Counted from the stretch's first letter, positions 42,740 to 55,020 are shown. The stretch is 64,000 nucleotides of DNA from Patella vulgata (GCF_932274485.2 NC_065884.2:59582546-59646545), one strand, 5' to 3'. The notes: generated by a model from the letters alone, not told the origin. Numbers and translations: made by a program.

Positions 42740-43220
42740 TTTGAAGAAAACCGGAATTCGTGACACTTTTGAAACGAAAGGTGTCATATCCCAATTTCCC
42801 ACCTCCTGTCCTTGAATAGAATGAATGCAAAACAATTAATTCACGCCCCAAAGCTAGATTGTAGTCAATCAGGGATGTTTCAGGTTACTTTCACTTGTAA
42901 TGGATATACTTCCTCTAAAGATAAAAATAGATTTTATCCGTGTGTCTGTCATATATAAGTGTCTTTTTGATACTTGAACAGAAGCAAGACAACGGCTGTA
43001 AGCAAACCGTACGACAGTTAACTGTACAGAATACCATAGGATTTTATAGCAGATAATAATTAAGCAACAACCTTCGTTAAACATTGGAACATCTTTAAAA
43101 CCGAAGATATTCAACATCTTAATCATACTTCAACAGTGAAAGAACTCGAGATATATTTCGAACGTGAGTACATTGGTAACCATTTATAATATTACTTAGA
43201 AGTTCAGAAGCAACATCAAA
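42740..43220 (+). promoter_or_regulatory. Promoter and leader of IL-17 copy 6
   Basis: GTCAATCAGGGATG near 42864. TATATAAG at 42952-42959, 269 bp before the ATG. GTGAGTACATTGG near 43165. The leader is ATG-free and lacks the ATTCAATCTTAGA segment after the TATA box. Confidence 0.7.
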
Positions 43221-43808
43221 ATGTCCTTACTTAAAGTTTTGGCTAGTATAATTATGGTGAATTTCGTCTGCTCATCACCAATTTTACTGAAAGCCATTGA
43301 GAAGACGATCGAAAGAGAAAAGAGAGACACCACGGGGTGTCAAAGGCCCACGAACCTAAAAGAGTTATTTGCCGAACTGAATCAACACATAAACGTCACT
43401 CGATTCCTTATCGCCCAAGATGCCGTTCAACCCGTCAGTTTGATGACCAATGAGCTCAGCAATAACAATAATGAAAACACACACAATAACACAGATTGCC
43501 CACCAGCTGGGGACAGTTTCGGGCTAGAAGATCCATTATGGATTCGATCCACCTGTCCATGGTACTACGAGTCTGAAGACCTAGGAAGCAACTACTACCC
43601 TGCTCATATTACACAAGCTAAGTGTAAATGCCATTCATGTATTGGTAGCAACAACAGTGATGGCTGTGAAAAAGTCCGCACTAGTATTCGAGTTCTGAAG
43701 CAAACAGGGTGCACAAATGGATTTTATACTTATGAAACAGAATTACACGAAGGAATTGGTGTAGGATGCACATGCGCCAGACCAAGAACTTCAAATGATT
43801 CTGTATAA
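43221..43808 (+). CDS. IL-17-like cytokine, copy 6
   Basis: 195 aa, the only copy of different length. A 3-residue deletion and rewritten loop (NNNNENTHNNTDCPPAG at 81-97) precede RSTCPW and create an extra sequon, N89-N-T. At the C-terminus the usual stop after ARPRS is lost, adding SNDSV, which contains another sequon (N192-D-S) that may be too close to the end to be used. QRPTNLKELF replaces QIPETLEQLF at 41-50 and ITQAKCKCHSC replaces IPQAKCKCRSC. All ten mature cysteines and REKR remain. This is the best candidate in the array for a changed activity or receptor preference (inference). Confidence 0.92.
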   Translation: MSLLKVLASIIMVNFVCSSPILLKAIEKTIEREKRDTTGCQRPTNLKELFAELNQHINVTRFLIAQDAVQPVSLMTNELSNNNNENTHNNTDCPPAGDSFGLEDPLWIRSTCPWYYESEDLGSNYYPAHITQAKCKCHSCIGSNNSDGCEKVRTSIRVLKQTGCTNGFYTYETELHEGIGVGCTCARPRTSNDSV

Positions 43809-44556
43809 TTGATATTTGGTAACCGCAATTAGTTATTGCCTAGTTATTTGTCGAAATTCGGCTTCATTAGTAGGTCTATTTTCAGACCATATTATCTATG
43901 TATTTAACATATGCTTTATTTGTACAAAGTATGTATTAATATGATTTGATGTTAATGAAATATTGAATAGCTTATATATAATATAGTTTGTATAATTCAT
44001 ATTAAATTTAAGTTTTAATTGTCATCCACAGATACTGATAATATGTTGATCAGTAATATAATAATTCATCAACATCAACATGTTCTGATTTTTAAGGGGT
44101 TTCTTTTTCCACTGCCAGTTCCGCCTTTCTATTTATACTTAACTGTACATTAATATTATTGTATAATTGACTAGTTATGTTAACCAGATGTGACCATGAT
44201 CCAGTTAGGATCTAAATACATCTTAATTTATCATTCTTTTTTACAATATTATTGTAACCACCATAGCCATGACATACAATGTCATTATGAACCAAATAAA
44301 ACGAATTTCATATCATATTTTTCATTCATCTAATGAAACATATTTTTCGTTATTTATACATTTCCAACATGAGCCAAGGGCGCGTGACTTTTTCATAAAA
44401 CATCATATTGAAGACAAAATTTTCATTATTTATTTATTTAATAATATTTATTTATTTAATATTTATTGATTTAATAATATTTTTTATTACTTAATATATT
44501 TATTCATTTAATAAAATTTATTCATTTATTTGATATATATTTATTTATTTATTGCA
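43809..44556 (+). promoter_or_regulatory. 3' region of copy 6
   Basis: Hairpins at 43825-43839 and 43873-43888 are intact. The third (44171-44187, CTAGTTA-TGT-TAACCAG) keeps the TGT loop but has an A-C mismatch in the stem. AU-rich tract at 44419-44556. Confidence 0.55.
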
Positions 44557-45345
44557 TCAAATGCAAATGTGGAAGTATAAGTTTTTATGTTAGTTGTAAA
44601 TGTGAGGTATAGACAAAAATTATGATTTTTTAATTTGATAAATGTATTCATATTCAATTCAATCTGTATTGTTTAATTTTCAAACTCTGTTGATTAGACT
44701 CGCGTGTAAAGTTTTTATGACCCCCAAAGTTGTTTAGACATGTAGCGTTTATATCAGTATTCGTTGACATCCCTTGAATATTTGTCTGTGATATCCTAGA
44801 AATACCTTAGAGATTGACATTGCATTAAAATGTGATAGTATTAAATATGTTTTACTTAACAACATGTTGAATTGTATTAATGGCATTTATAAACAATAAG
44901 ATCTTAAACAAAGGGTAATATCTACACAGTTATATAATTACAAGTATTGTATTTTAATATTACAAATTACAAAATTGTGATCGTCAAAAGATATCTTGAA
45001 ATGTATCAAACTTTTGCGAAAATGAAAACAAATAACCAAAATTTGTTGTCAGATGTATCATCTACTTAAACTATTTGCTTTTAATGTCCGCCATTAGCCC
45101 AAAATATTTACGAATTTTAACAAAGAGAATATTTATTTTTGTGTTGTGAAGTTTAGTGCTTTATTTATATTTATAATAAAGAAAATTAAATTTAAAGTTT
45201 GTCTTGAGCTTTTTTTTTCTTCCAAGAATATTGTTGTTAAGCTTAAGTTGGCATCATCGGTCTCACTCAAATGAAATAAAATGGGGTTCAACGTCTTACG
45301 TTTCTGAACCCTTGGACTAATGAAGCCGGGCTTGGAAGGAAGAAA
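44557..45345. other. Unit 6 spacer
   Basis: Short version of the common spacer (TGTTTTACTTAACAACATG near 44851). No gene. Confidence 0.6.
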
Positions 45346-45695
45346 ATGATTTGTTTAACTTTTCGACGACACTTTGAAATATTTTGAGAGCAGCGGTGGA
45401 CCAGTGAGTAAGACGCTAGCACGCTAACCAGTAGTTCTAGGCCCAGTTCGTTCCTTTTATTATCAGAGAAAGTTTCTCAGGATTTTCCGGTGTGGTTTCC
45501 CCTTGTCAGAGGCACAGGACAGGGGGCCGGAAAGGAGAGTGTCTAGTCGTTCGGGTGGGATGAAGAACACATTGACATTCGGAATGGGAAATAAGGGCAC
45601 AATTTTCACCATAGCACACTGTATGGCGTATGCCGACTTCATTAGCCTAGTCGGTGCAAAAAACTAGGACGTTAAACCCCATTTCATTTCATTGA
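45346..45695 (+). mobile_element. tRNA-derived SINE, near full length
   Basis: Head GTGGACCAGTGAGTAAGACG (about 45396-45415) and CAGTTCGTTCC, body TTTCCCCTTGTCAGAGGC, GTCTAGTCGTTCGGGTGG and AGCCTAGTCGGTGCAAAAAA. Tail GACGTTAAACCCCATTTCAT. It is the best reference copy of this family in the window. Confidence 0.8.
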
Positions 45696-45990
45696 GAAAT
45701 TTTGAAGTATTGAGAAAAGTGACGTTGTGAAGTTTTCTGTTGTTATACCATATTCATATACCGTTTCATTAGGATAATTTTCCTCAAAACAATGACGTTT
45801 TAACATTGGTGATTTCAACTTTCAGCTATTGTACACATTTTTAAAAAGGGGTTTGGGTGTGGGTGAGGGGGTGGGGGTCAAAGTGGAGGAGGAGTCATCT
45901 AATTGGTGTGCTTTACATAACAGTGTCTGTCAATGAATCAAGCTTCGTCCACCCAGAACAATCACGGGACTAACATATGGTCAATCTTTA
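45696..45990. other. No gene seen
   Basis: AT-rich spacer with a G-rich run (45847-45890, GGTGTGGGTGAGGGG). Confidence 0.5.
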
Positions 45991-46011
45991 TTACAGCAAT
46001 TCGCTTCTGCG

Positions 46012-46185
46012 AATGAAATAGAATGAAATGAAATAGGGTTTAACCTATCTGCACCTTTTTTATAGGTACAGTAATAAAAATAAGTCAACAGTGAGGCTGA
46101 TGTCCCCCGCCGAAATCCCAAAAGAAATAGATGACACATATTAATTAATCGCACATTTATTTTTTTTTTCAAAAGCATCGAGCAA
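46012..46185. repeat. Repeat shared by units 7 and 8
   Basis: Starts GAATGAAATGAAATAGGG and contains CCTATCTGCACCTTTTTTAT. It recurs at about 54336-54470 in the upstream flank of gene 8. Confidence 0.8.
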
Positions 46186-46189
46186 ACAA

Positions 46190-46975
46190 ACTGATTATCA
46201 ACTATACACTAAGTTCCATAACTCTCTATCAGATAGAATCAAAGTTATCTTGTCCCAAAGCATCGACTAATGACATTGCTTAGCTCTGCTTAGCTTTAGC
46301 TTGAAATGTTAATTATTGAAATCCGTCAAGACATTCACCTAAAGAATATCCACATCAAGTTTAATAATTCTACCTGAATTAAAAGCAGAATTGTTATGTT
46401 CCAAAGTCTTGACCAGTCAAATTGGTTATAGCTCCTTAGTCTAAGCATAAAATTCTCACCATAAAACTTAGTCAAGGCAATGATATAATGAATCTATATT
46501 CGGAGTTTCATTGCTCTCACTTCTTTATAACCAAAGTTATCGTGCCCCAAAGCGTCAATCAATGAGATTGCTTACCGTTAGCAGACAATGTTCATTATCG
46601 AACTCCATCAAGACAGTCACCTAATGAACGCCTACATCAAGTTCAGTTAGAATGAGTTATTGTGTTCCAAATTCTAGACAAAGCAAATTGTTCATGGTTC
46701 TGCGTACTCTGGGAAGAAAATGCTCATTATCGCACTTAGTCAAGGTATTGATGTAATGTAACTGTAATACACCAAGTTTAATCACTCTCACTTAATTAGA
46801 ACTAAAGTTATCGTGTCCCAAAGCATCAGTCAATCAAATTGCTCATCTCTGCTTACCCTAAGCAGAAAAAGCTCATATTCGCACTACATCAAGGCATTGG
46901 CCTAATAAACACCTACTCCAAGTTTGAACATTCTAGCTCAATTAGAAAGAAAGTTATATTTTCCCAAAATGTGTG
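46190..46975. repeat. ~150-bp degenerate tandem array
   Basis: About five imperfect units, marked by TTATCGTGTCCCAAAGCATC-like phrases near 46247, 46398, 46545, 46662, 46812 and 46963. Each has a TCAAGACATTCACCTAATGA-like middle. The first two units recur at 54480-54760. The array ends in a GACGGACAGACAGAC run (46978-47012). Satellite-like or the core of a non-autonomous element. Confidence 0.75.
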
Positions 46976-47012
46976 ACGAACAGACGGGCGGACGGACAGA
47001 CAGACAGACAGA

Positions 47013-48000
47013 CTATTTTTCATTCATGTTCTCTTATCTAGTAACAGTCAATTTTTTTTATGAATTGTCAGATATCCTTTCACAGTCTCACACAATAATA
47101 AGGAATTATTAGTGGGCAGAAATTCGCCCATGTACCTGTTATCACCTGTCACTTCAATCAGTTATATAGAGGGATAACTCGTGTTTTCCTTTTGCGTTCG
47201 TCACTTCCGATTGCTGAAACATTGATTCCACAGCTATCGTGACAATGATCTCTGTGATAAAATAATATTTGGAATGAGTTTAACCAGTTCTATCACTTAT
47301 ATGATAATGACTGGCACCAATACTGTCCTTTAACTCTATTGTTCATCCGAGGAAGCCAACTGTGAGCAAGGCGCTGACTGGCTAGTCTTGAACATGCTAA
47401 AAGAAAGTGATTTTACCTACAATCAAGAGCCATAATGCATGAAGCTACAATTCGATATGCGCAAATATCGAAATGATCCGAGATCTTTGGGTTATAAACA
47501 TGCATTCTATTTTTCATTCATGTTCTCTTATCTAGTAACAGTCAATTTTTTTATGAATTGTCAGATATCCTTTCACAGTCTCACACAATAATAAGGAATT
47601 ATTAGTGGGCAGAAATTCGCCCATGTACCTGTTATCACCCGTCACTTCAATCAGTTATATAGAGGGATAACTCGTGTTTTCCTTTTGCGTTCGTCACTTC
47701 CGATTGCTGAAACATTGATTCCACAGCTATCGTGACAATGATCTCTGTGATAAAATAATATTTGGAATGTGTTTAACCAGTTCTATCACTTATATGATAA
47801 TGACTGGCACCAATACTGTCCTTTAACTCTATTGTTCATCCGAGGAAGCCAACTGTGAGCAAGGCGCTGACTGGCTAGTCTTGAACATGCTAAAAAGAAA
47901 GTGATTTTACCTACAATCAAGAGCCATAATTCATGAAGCTACAATTCGATATGCGCAAATATCGAAATGATCCGAGATCTTTGGGTTATAAACATGCATT
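47013..48000. repeat. 494-bp tandem duplication
   Basis: Units 47013-47506 and 47507-48000 are almost identical (start CTATTTTTCATTCATG, end TATAAACATGCATT), so the duplication is young. No gene inside. Confidence 0.92.
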
Positions 48001-49080
48001 TTAAGTTTCTTCAAAATCGGATTAAAAATGTGACCTCTAAAGGGTCCACAACCTTCATAACCATATTTTTACACTATTCACGTACAACAACAGCCATTAA
48101 TATGTCCAACAGTTTTGGTCCAATTTTCACGAAATTTGAACTTAACCTTTATTACGGTGTAACGGTGATATATTCAAACGGTTTTTAAAATTGGATAAGA
48201 ACTGTGACCTTCAGGGGGACCACAAGCTAAAAAAGGCTATTTTTCGTATAATCAGGGGCCATAATTCAGGAAGTTACGATCCGATATGTGCAAATATCGA
48301 CAGGAACCAAGATATTTGAGTTATAAACATGCTTTTCAAGTTTAATCAAAATCGGATTAAAATTGTGACCTCTAAAGGGTCCACAACCTTGATATACCAT
48401 AATTTTACACTATTCGCGTACAAGCGGCGGCCGTTTTGTTCGGCAATTTTGGTCCGATGTTCACGAAATTCGAACTCAACCTTCATTACATTGTAACGGT
48501 GATATAATCAAACGTTTTTTGTTTTTAAATCGGGTAATAATTGTGACCTCCAGAGGCACCACAAGCTAATAAAGGCGATTTTTCGTAAAGTCAGGGGCCA
48601 TAATTCAGGCAGTTGCGATCTGATATGCGCAAATATCGAAAGGAACCAAGATCTTTAGGTTATAAACATGCATTTCAAGTTTCATTAAAATTGAATTAAA
48701 ATTGTGACCTCTACAGGGTCCACAACCTTGATATACCATATTTTTACACTATTCGCGTACAAGCGGCAGCCATTTTGTCTGGCAATTTTGGTCCGATTTT
48801 CACGAAATTCGAACTCAACCTTCATTACGGTGTAACGGTGATATAAATCAGATAAAAATTGTGACCTCTGGAGAGACCACAAGCCAAAAACACGATTTTT
48901 CGTACAATCAGGGGCCATAATTCAGGAAGTTACGATCCGATATGCGCGAATATCGAAAGGAACCAAGATCGTTGGGTTATAAACATGCATTTCAAGTTTC
49001 ATCAAAATCAGATCAAAATTGTGACCCCTAGAGTGTCCACAAGCTAAAAACGTGATTTTTCGTACAACCAGGGGCCATAA
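47920..49080. repeat. ~330-bp degenerate tandem repeat
   Basis: The phrase GGGGCCATAATTCAGGAAGT recurs near 48255, 48593, 48911 and 49071, with an earlier form near 47922. Each is followed by a GATATGCGCAAATATCGAAA segment and GTGACCTCTAAAGGGTCCAC. It is non-coding. Open frames here are fragments of the repeat. Confidence 0.8.
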
Positions 49081-49082
49081 TC

Positions 49083-49578
49083 CATGGGCACCCCATTGAT
49101 CAAGTCGTGGGCGCCCAACCAATCTTACTCGGCCTTATACCTTATGTGCGGCCCGACAATCATATATATAAGGTGCACCACCAATCATGTCATTATGGGC
49201 GCCCCTCGGGATAAGGCACGCCACAGATCAAGCCGATTTGGGCCCCCAATCAATCAAGTTGTGGTGTTAATCGTATGAGTCATTATGAGGCGCATCACTA
49301 TTTGAGGGGCGCCTCATATATAACGACATGATTGGCGAGGCGCCCATAAAACCAAGTGACATTGGTTGATCGCCCTGCTAATCTCGTCGTGGGCGCCCAA
49401 CCAATGTCATTCGCCTTTATGTTGCGCCCATACTGATATGGGCACGTTGGTCGTTAACTTCGTATTTCCCCAATGGGCAATCGGGGAAGCCGAATTTTTC
49501 CAGGGGGAGGGCAGGAGCCCCCCCCCCAATGCCCCCCTCCCCTCTGCTAGCCAAGGGCCTGGCTTTCCCAGCTCGAAT
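49083..49578. repeat. GC-rich GGGCGCC block, unit 7
   Basis: GC-rich island in AT-rich DNA. Phrases such as CCATTGATCAAGTCGTGGGC and GGGCGCCCAACCAAT alternate in both orientations. The homologue lies at 55021-55400 upstream of gene 8. A G/C-rich (GCCCCCCCCCCAATGCCCCC) stretch precedes CTAGCCAAGGGCCTGG. Confidence 0.8.
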
Positions 49579-49699
49579 ATAATATAATAACAATATGATA
49601 TAATAACAAAATATGCAAAGAAATATAAATAACTAGCTGGAGTCAACGACAAACATGACGTAATTAAGGACGGAAGAATCGTAACAGCAATACAAAGAA

Positions 49700-50166
49700 T
49701 CCGTGACACCCTTTTAAAAGAAAGGTGCATACGTGAATTTCCCACACAATGTCCTTGTATAGAACGAATGAGATACAATTCACGCCCCCAAGTTTGATTT
49801 TAGTCAATCAGTGATGTTTACGGTTACTTACACTTGCAATGGATATACATGTACTTCCTTAATTTAAAGGTATAAAAATAGATTTGATACGCGTGTTTAT
49901 CATATATAAACCACCTTTCTTGTCTTAGGCGATCATTCAACAGCAAACGGTCTAACGGGACAATTAGTTATATCGAAGATCACAGGATTTTAGAGCAGGT
50001 ATTAATTAAGCAACAACTTTCGTTAAACATTAGAACATCTTTAAAACCGAGGATATTCAACATCTTAATCATAATTCAACAGTGAAAGAACTCGAGATAT
50101 ATTTCGACCGTGAGTATATTGGTAACCATTTATAATATTATTTAGAAGTTCAGAAGCAACATCAAA
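49700..50166 (+). promoter_or_regulatory. Promoter and leader of IL-17 copy 7
   Basis: GTCAATCAGTGATG near 49803. TATATAAA at 49903-49910, 264 bp before the ATG. GTGAGTATATTGG near 50111 and ATTATTTAGAAG near 50137. ATG-free leader. Confidence 0.7.
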
Positions 50167-50748
50167 ATGTCCTTACTTAAAGTTTTCGTTTGTATAATGA
50201 TGGTGAATTTCGTCTGCTCATCACCACTTTTACTGAAAGTCATTGAGAAGACAATCGAAAGAGAAAAGAGAGACACCTCGGGATGTCAAATTCCCGAGAC
50301 CATCGAAAAGTTATTTGCCGAACTGAATCAGCACATCAACGTCACTCGATTCCTTATCGCCAAAGATGCCACTCAACCCGCCAGCCTAATCACCAACGAG
50401 CTCAACAATAACGAAGTCTACATCAGCCAAAACACACACGGTAACACAAATTGCCCTGGAGCTGGGGACAGTTTCAGTCTAGACGATCCGTTGTGGGTTC
50501 GATCCACCTGTCCCTGGTACTACGAGTCTGAAGACCTAGGAAGCAACTACTACCCTGCTCATATCCCACAAGCTAAGTGTAAATGCAGATCATGTATTGG
50601 CAGCAACAACAGAGAAGAATGTGAAAAAGTCCGCACAAATATTCGAGTTCTGAAGAAAACAGGGTGCACAAATGGATTTTATACTTATGAAACAGAATTA
50701 CACGAAGGAATTGGTGTAGGATGCACATGCGCCAGACCAAGAAGTTAA
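50167..50748 (+). CDS. IL-17-like cytokine, copy 7
   Basis: 193 aa. With copy 8 it forms a subgroup marked by VFVCIM in the signal peptide, PETIEKLF at 43-50 and SFSLDDP for SFGLDDP at 102-108. Specific to this copy are DTSGC at 36-40, WVRSTCPW (V111 for I), GCTNG at 166-170 and GIGVG for GISVG. The T168/G183 pair is shared with copy 6, hinting at exchange with that gene. All ten mature cysteines, REKR and N58-V-T are present. Confidence 0.93.
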   Translation: MSLLKVFVCIMMVNFVCSSPLLLKVIEKTIEREKRDTSGCQIPETIEKLFAELNQHINVTRFLIAKDATQPASLITNELNNNEVYISQNTHGNTNCPGAGDSFSLDDPLWVRSTCPWYYESEDLGSNYYPAHIPQAKCKCRSCIGSNNREECEKVRTNIRVLKKTGCTNGFYTYETELHEGIGVGCTCARPRS

Positions 50749-51685
50749 TCGAATTCTGTACATTGATATTTGGTAACCGCAATTAGTTATTGCCCAGTTA
50801 TTTGTTGAAATTCGGCTCAATTAGTAGGTCTATTTTCAGACCATATATTCTGTCTATGTATTTAAGTTATGTTTTATTTGTACAAATTATGTATTAATAT
50901 GATTTTTTGTTGATGAAATATTGAATAGCTTGTTTATCATATATTTTGCATATATTTGAATTCCCATTTATTTAATTTAAGCTTTTATATGATTCCATGT
51001 TAATGAATGAAATATTAAAGAGTTTGTATATAATATAGTTTGTATATATTTGAATTCCCATTTAATTTAATTTAAGCTTTAATATGATTCCATGTTAATG
51101 AATGAAATATTAAAGAGTTTGTATATAATATAGTTTGTATATATTTGAATTCCCATTTAATTTAATTTAAGCTTTTATATGATTCCATGTTAATGAATGA
51201 AATATTAAAGAGTTTGTATATAATATAGTTTGTATATATTTGAATTCCCATTTAATTTAATTTAAGCTTTAATATGATTCCATGTTAATGAAATCTTAAA
51301 TAACTTGTATTAATATAGTTTGTATATATATTTGAATTCCCATAATTTAATTAAGCTTTAACATTACAATTTATCAACATCAACATAGCCATATATTGCT
51401 TTAATGAGTTATTTTTTTGCCCACTGCCATTTCCGCCTTTGTATATTATTGTATATTATTGACTGGTTATTTTTACCAGATGTATAACCAAACAATAATA
51501 TTTATTTATTTAATGATATTTATTTATTTAATGATATTTATCTATTTAATAATATGTATTTATTTAATGATATTTATTTATTTAATGATATTTATCTATT
51601 TAATAATATTTATTCGTTTAATACTATTTATTTATTTAATACTATTTATTTATTGACTTAATAATATTTATTCATTTATTACATC
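50749..51685 (+). promoter_or_regulatory. 3' region of copy 7
   Basis: Hairpins at 50779-50793 and 50827-50842 intact. The third (51463-51479) has a 5-bp stem CTGGT/ACCAG with a U-rich 7-nt loop TATTTTT instead of the TGT triloop. AU-rich tract at 51499-51685 of ATGATATTTATTTATTTA-type units. Confidence 0.55.
50900..51340. repeat. 95-bp tandem repeat in the copy 7 3' region
   Basis: Four units with GATTCCATG at 50991, 51086, 51181 and 51276, each with GTATATAATATAGTTTGTAT and TTGAATTCCCATTTAATTTA. Copy 8 has only about two diverged units here, so the array expanded after the copy 7/8 split. Confidence 0.9.
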
Positions 51686-53930
51686 AAATGCACAAAGTCT
51701 TAATGTGGAATGTATGTTTGTATGTTAGTATTTATTAGTTGTGAATGTGAGATATATACGAAATTCGTTATTCATTTAAGTTTATTAAAAACAAAATTAA
51801 GACTCAATTTATGTTAATTAGCTTTAGAATAGGGGTAACTGTAAAGGGAACATAGACAAAATATTTGTTACACTTGGCTATTAAATTCTGTTTAAGAAAT
51901 CCATATATGTAAAATCACAAATACTGATTGAGTCTAATTATGATTTTCCATTATAATAAATCCATTCATATTTAATTCGATCTCCTTTATTTAATTTACA
52001 ATTTACAAACTCTTTTGATTAGACATGTGTGCAAAGTTTAGTGACCCTAACAGTTGTTTAGATTTTATTCATAATATTAGTATTTGTTTTATCCTTTTGA
52101 TGTTTGTGATATGTTAGAGATGGACATTCCATTAAAATGTTTATTTCTGTGATAGTATTAAATATGTTTTATTTAACAACATGTTGAATTGTATTAATAT
52201 CATTTATAAACAATAAGCTCGTAAACACAGGGTAATATATACACAATTTATACAATTACAAGTATTGTATTTTAATATTAAAAATTACAAAATTCTGATC
52301 GTAAAAAGATATCATAAAATGTATCAAACTGTTGGGAAAATGAAAAACACTAGCCTGAATTTTAAGAAAGAGAATATTTATATGTGATAGAATAATTTAT
52401 ATTTTTACATTTGTGTTGTAAAGTTTGTTGATTTATTTATATTCATAATACAGAAAATTAGAATTTAAATTTGGTCTTGAGCTTTAATTTTTTCAAAAAA
52501 ATGTTGTTGTAACGAAAATATTTATATTTGCTAGAATAATTCATATATTTACAGTTGTGTTGTAAAACTTAGTGATTAATTTATGTTTATAAGAAAAGAA
52601 AAATAGAATTTAAATTTTATCTTGTGTTTTTATCTTCTTCCAAGAATATTGTTATAAAGCATGTGGAGGCATCATCACTCTCACTGAAGTGAAATAAAAT
52701 GGAGTTTAACGTCCTACATTTCTGCACTGGTTGGGCTATTGAAGACGGGCTTGCGCCATGTGGTGTGCCATGGGGAAAATTTTGCCCGGACACCTGCACT
52801 GCGGTCTACTCTTATTTCGAAGTCCATCTGTTAAGGGTTCTCTTACGCGCAATCCCTCTCACCAAGAATGAAATGGGGTTTAACGTCTGGTCAACACAAT
52901 ATTTTTGTCCATTTGAGATTAAAATTCTGTTAATTTATTCTATGTTAAATTGTACAATTCTTTATAGAATTTCAAATACAAGCGTTCGTTTACGGGCAAC
53001 TCATTATTTATCAAACCCACAGGCATTACCTCTAGGAAATGGGGTCTAGGTTTGCGAAAAAAACCATTAAAGCAATTTGTACCACCCAAGGAAGGCACCA
53101 AAAGTGCTTCTGATCTTCAAATGTTGGAAGGAACGGAATGAATTGTGTTCAACGTTTCACTATTGAGACATTTTGGGACTGTGGTTATGATGATGCCGGG
53201 GTCAAGCTAATTAGCATTCATGCCACTATTTGTCAAAATTCTTCAACTGCTTTCAGACTAACTCTTAACTTTATCATCTTTGGGTGATCCTTACCGCGTG
53301 TCAGAGATATCCATTCAGCTATTATGAAAAAGACTCAGATTTGGTAAAAAAAACAAACAAATCATTCTATTTGACCCTTAAATGTGTTCGGACTTGAGTG
53401 CACACGAGTATACCCTTTGAAAAGACTATAAATTCCCAATTTCGGAAGCGGTGACTAGAAAACATACGATTTATATTGTGTACCACGCGTTTACCACAAG
53501 ATCGTGATAGTTTAGGCAAAAGGACAATGCTACAATCAATATCAATACTACATTATACTACATTATGCTACATTATAGACTCCAGGATCCGGATAGGCCG
53601 ATTGGACATGATTGGAAAGTATATTTTACACACCACCTGATCCCCTATAGTCAGGTCAATATATACCCACTTAGCCACCGTGATCCCAGGAGTCAAGAGA
53701 AGATGAACCCTATTGATATTCAGTATCCTACAACCTTCTGTTCAGTATGCACATTTCCACACGATAGAGCCAACAGACTTTAACATATTTATTTGTTTCA
53801 AATATGATGTGATGTATTGGTGTCAGGAGATGACAAACCGTATCGATAGTTCTCAGAGTTTGGGACAACAAGATTGTTCTTGGTACTTGATCTTAGATTT
53901 TTCGATGGCTTGTAAAGTACCACAAGTTCT
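51686..53930. other. Unit 7 spacer
   Basis: Nearly identical to 59186-61380 of unit 8. It includes a SINE-like body (52680-53050) and a diverged SINE head piece (53110-53220). No gene. Confidence 0.65.
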
Positions 53931-54330
53931 CTCAGATAATATGGCATTTACGCATTGATATGTAAGAGACACCAATTTGAAGTCGATTCTCGATTGCGCT
54001 GAAAGCCAGTGAAGTGACGTCGATTCTCGCTTGCGCTGAAAGCCAGTGAAGTGACCTAAGTACAGGGGTTCTTGTTACGATCCGCGCTGCCTTGTTTTGT
54101 ATGCGCTGCAGTTTATATACTGGTGTTTTATTAATTCCGGCAAGTAAACTATTGCAGTAGTCCAAACGGGAAAATACAAGAGAACGGACGAGTGTTGCCG
54201 TGGCAAAAGGGGTAATTAGATTTCGGATGGAACCGATATTGCGGAATACACATTTTACACGAACGTCGTCAAGCTGTTTATTCATAGACAAAGCTGGATC
54301 AAGAATCACTCCCAGATTTTTCACTGAGGG
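53850..54330 (-). mobile_element. L2/CR1-like LINE 3' fragment
   Basis: The minus strand encodes the post-RT part: CVFRNIGSIRNLITPFATAT, LVRSLVFSRLDYCNSLLAGI and LQRIQNKAARIVTRTP, then LRSLHWLSAQARI. Same family as 61640-62460, with a local rearrangement and internal duplication (CGATTCTCGATTGCGCTGAA / CGATTCTCGCTTGCGCTGAA near 53982 and 54019). Confidence 0.85.
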
Positions 54331-54335
54331 TGAAA

Positions 54336-54760
54336 TGAAATGAAATAGGGTTTAACCTATCTGCACCTTTTTTATAGGTACAGTAATAAAAACATGTCAA
54401 CAGTGAGGCTGATGTCCCCCGCCGAAATCCCAAAAGAAATAGATGACACATATTAATTAATCTCAAATTTTTTTTTCAAAAGTTTCGAGCAATCAAACTG
54501 ATTATCAACTATACACTAAGTTCCATCACTCTCTATCAGATAGAATCAAAGTTATCTTGTCCCAAAGCATCGACAAATGACATTGCTTAGCTCTGCTTAG
54601 CTTTAGCTCGAAATGTTAATCATTGAACTCAGTCAAGACATTCACCTAATGAATATCCACATCTAGTTTAATCCTTCTACCTCAATTAAAAGCAGAGTTG
54701 TTATGTTCCAAAGTCTTGACCAGTCAAATTGGTTATCGCTCCTTAGTCTAAGGAGGTCGC
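54336..54760. repeat. Unit 8 copy of the 46.0-46.4 kb repeat
   Basis: Homologous to 46012-46440, including the first ~150-bp units of that array, but cut short at GCTCCTTAGTCTAAG. Confidence 0.8.
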
Positions 54761-55020
54761 GGGTTCTGAGAAGATTCTAGCCCCCCACCCCATCCCCAGA
54801 AAATTTGGGAAAATAGGGTTGCACCTGAAAATGACAGAAAATTTCAATTTTGAGGCTTAAATTGCGATATTGGAGTATTATGACATTCTGATATGAACAT
54901 TATAAAAAGAAAAGGAAAGAAAACGACTTTAATGTACCTGTAATAATTTATGAGAAAACGAAAAGTTCGGAATCGTGTTAGAGTGCAACTTTTTTTGAAT
55001 TTTGAAGATTATCACGCCGT
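54761..55020. other. No gene seen
   Basis: AT-rich with a C-rich start (CCCCCCACCCCATCCCC). Nothing recognised. Confidence 0.5.

Noticed and set aside
48000-49080. CRISPR-like or programmed repeat array
   Set aside because: Units of ~330 bp are degenerate and of uneven spacing, the host is eukaryotic, and there is no repeat-spacer structure.
51417-51656. Frame of repeated IYLMIF-like residues (also 58945-59166)
   Set aside because: Translation of the ATTT-rich microsatellite; not a membrane protein.
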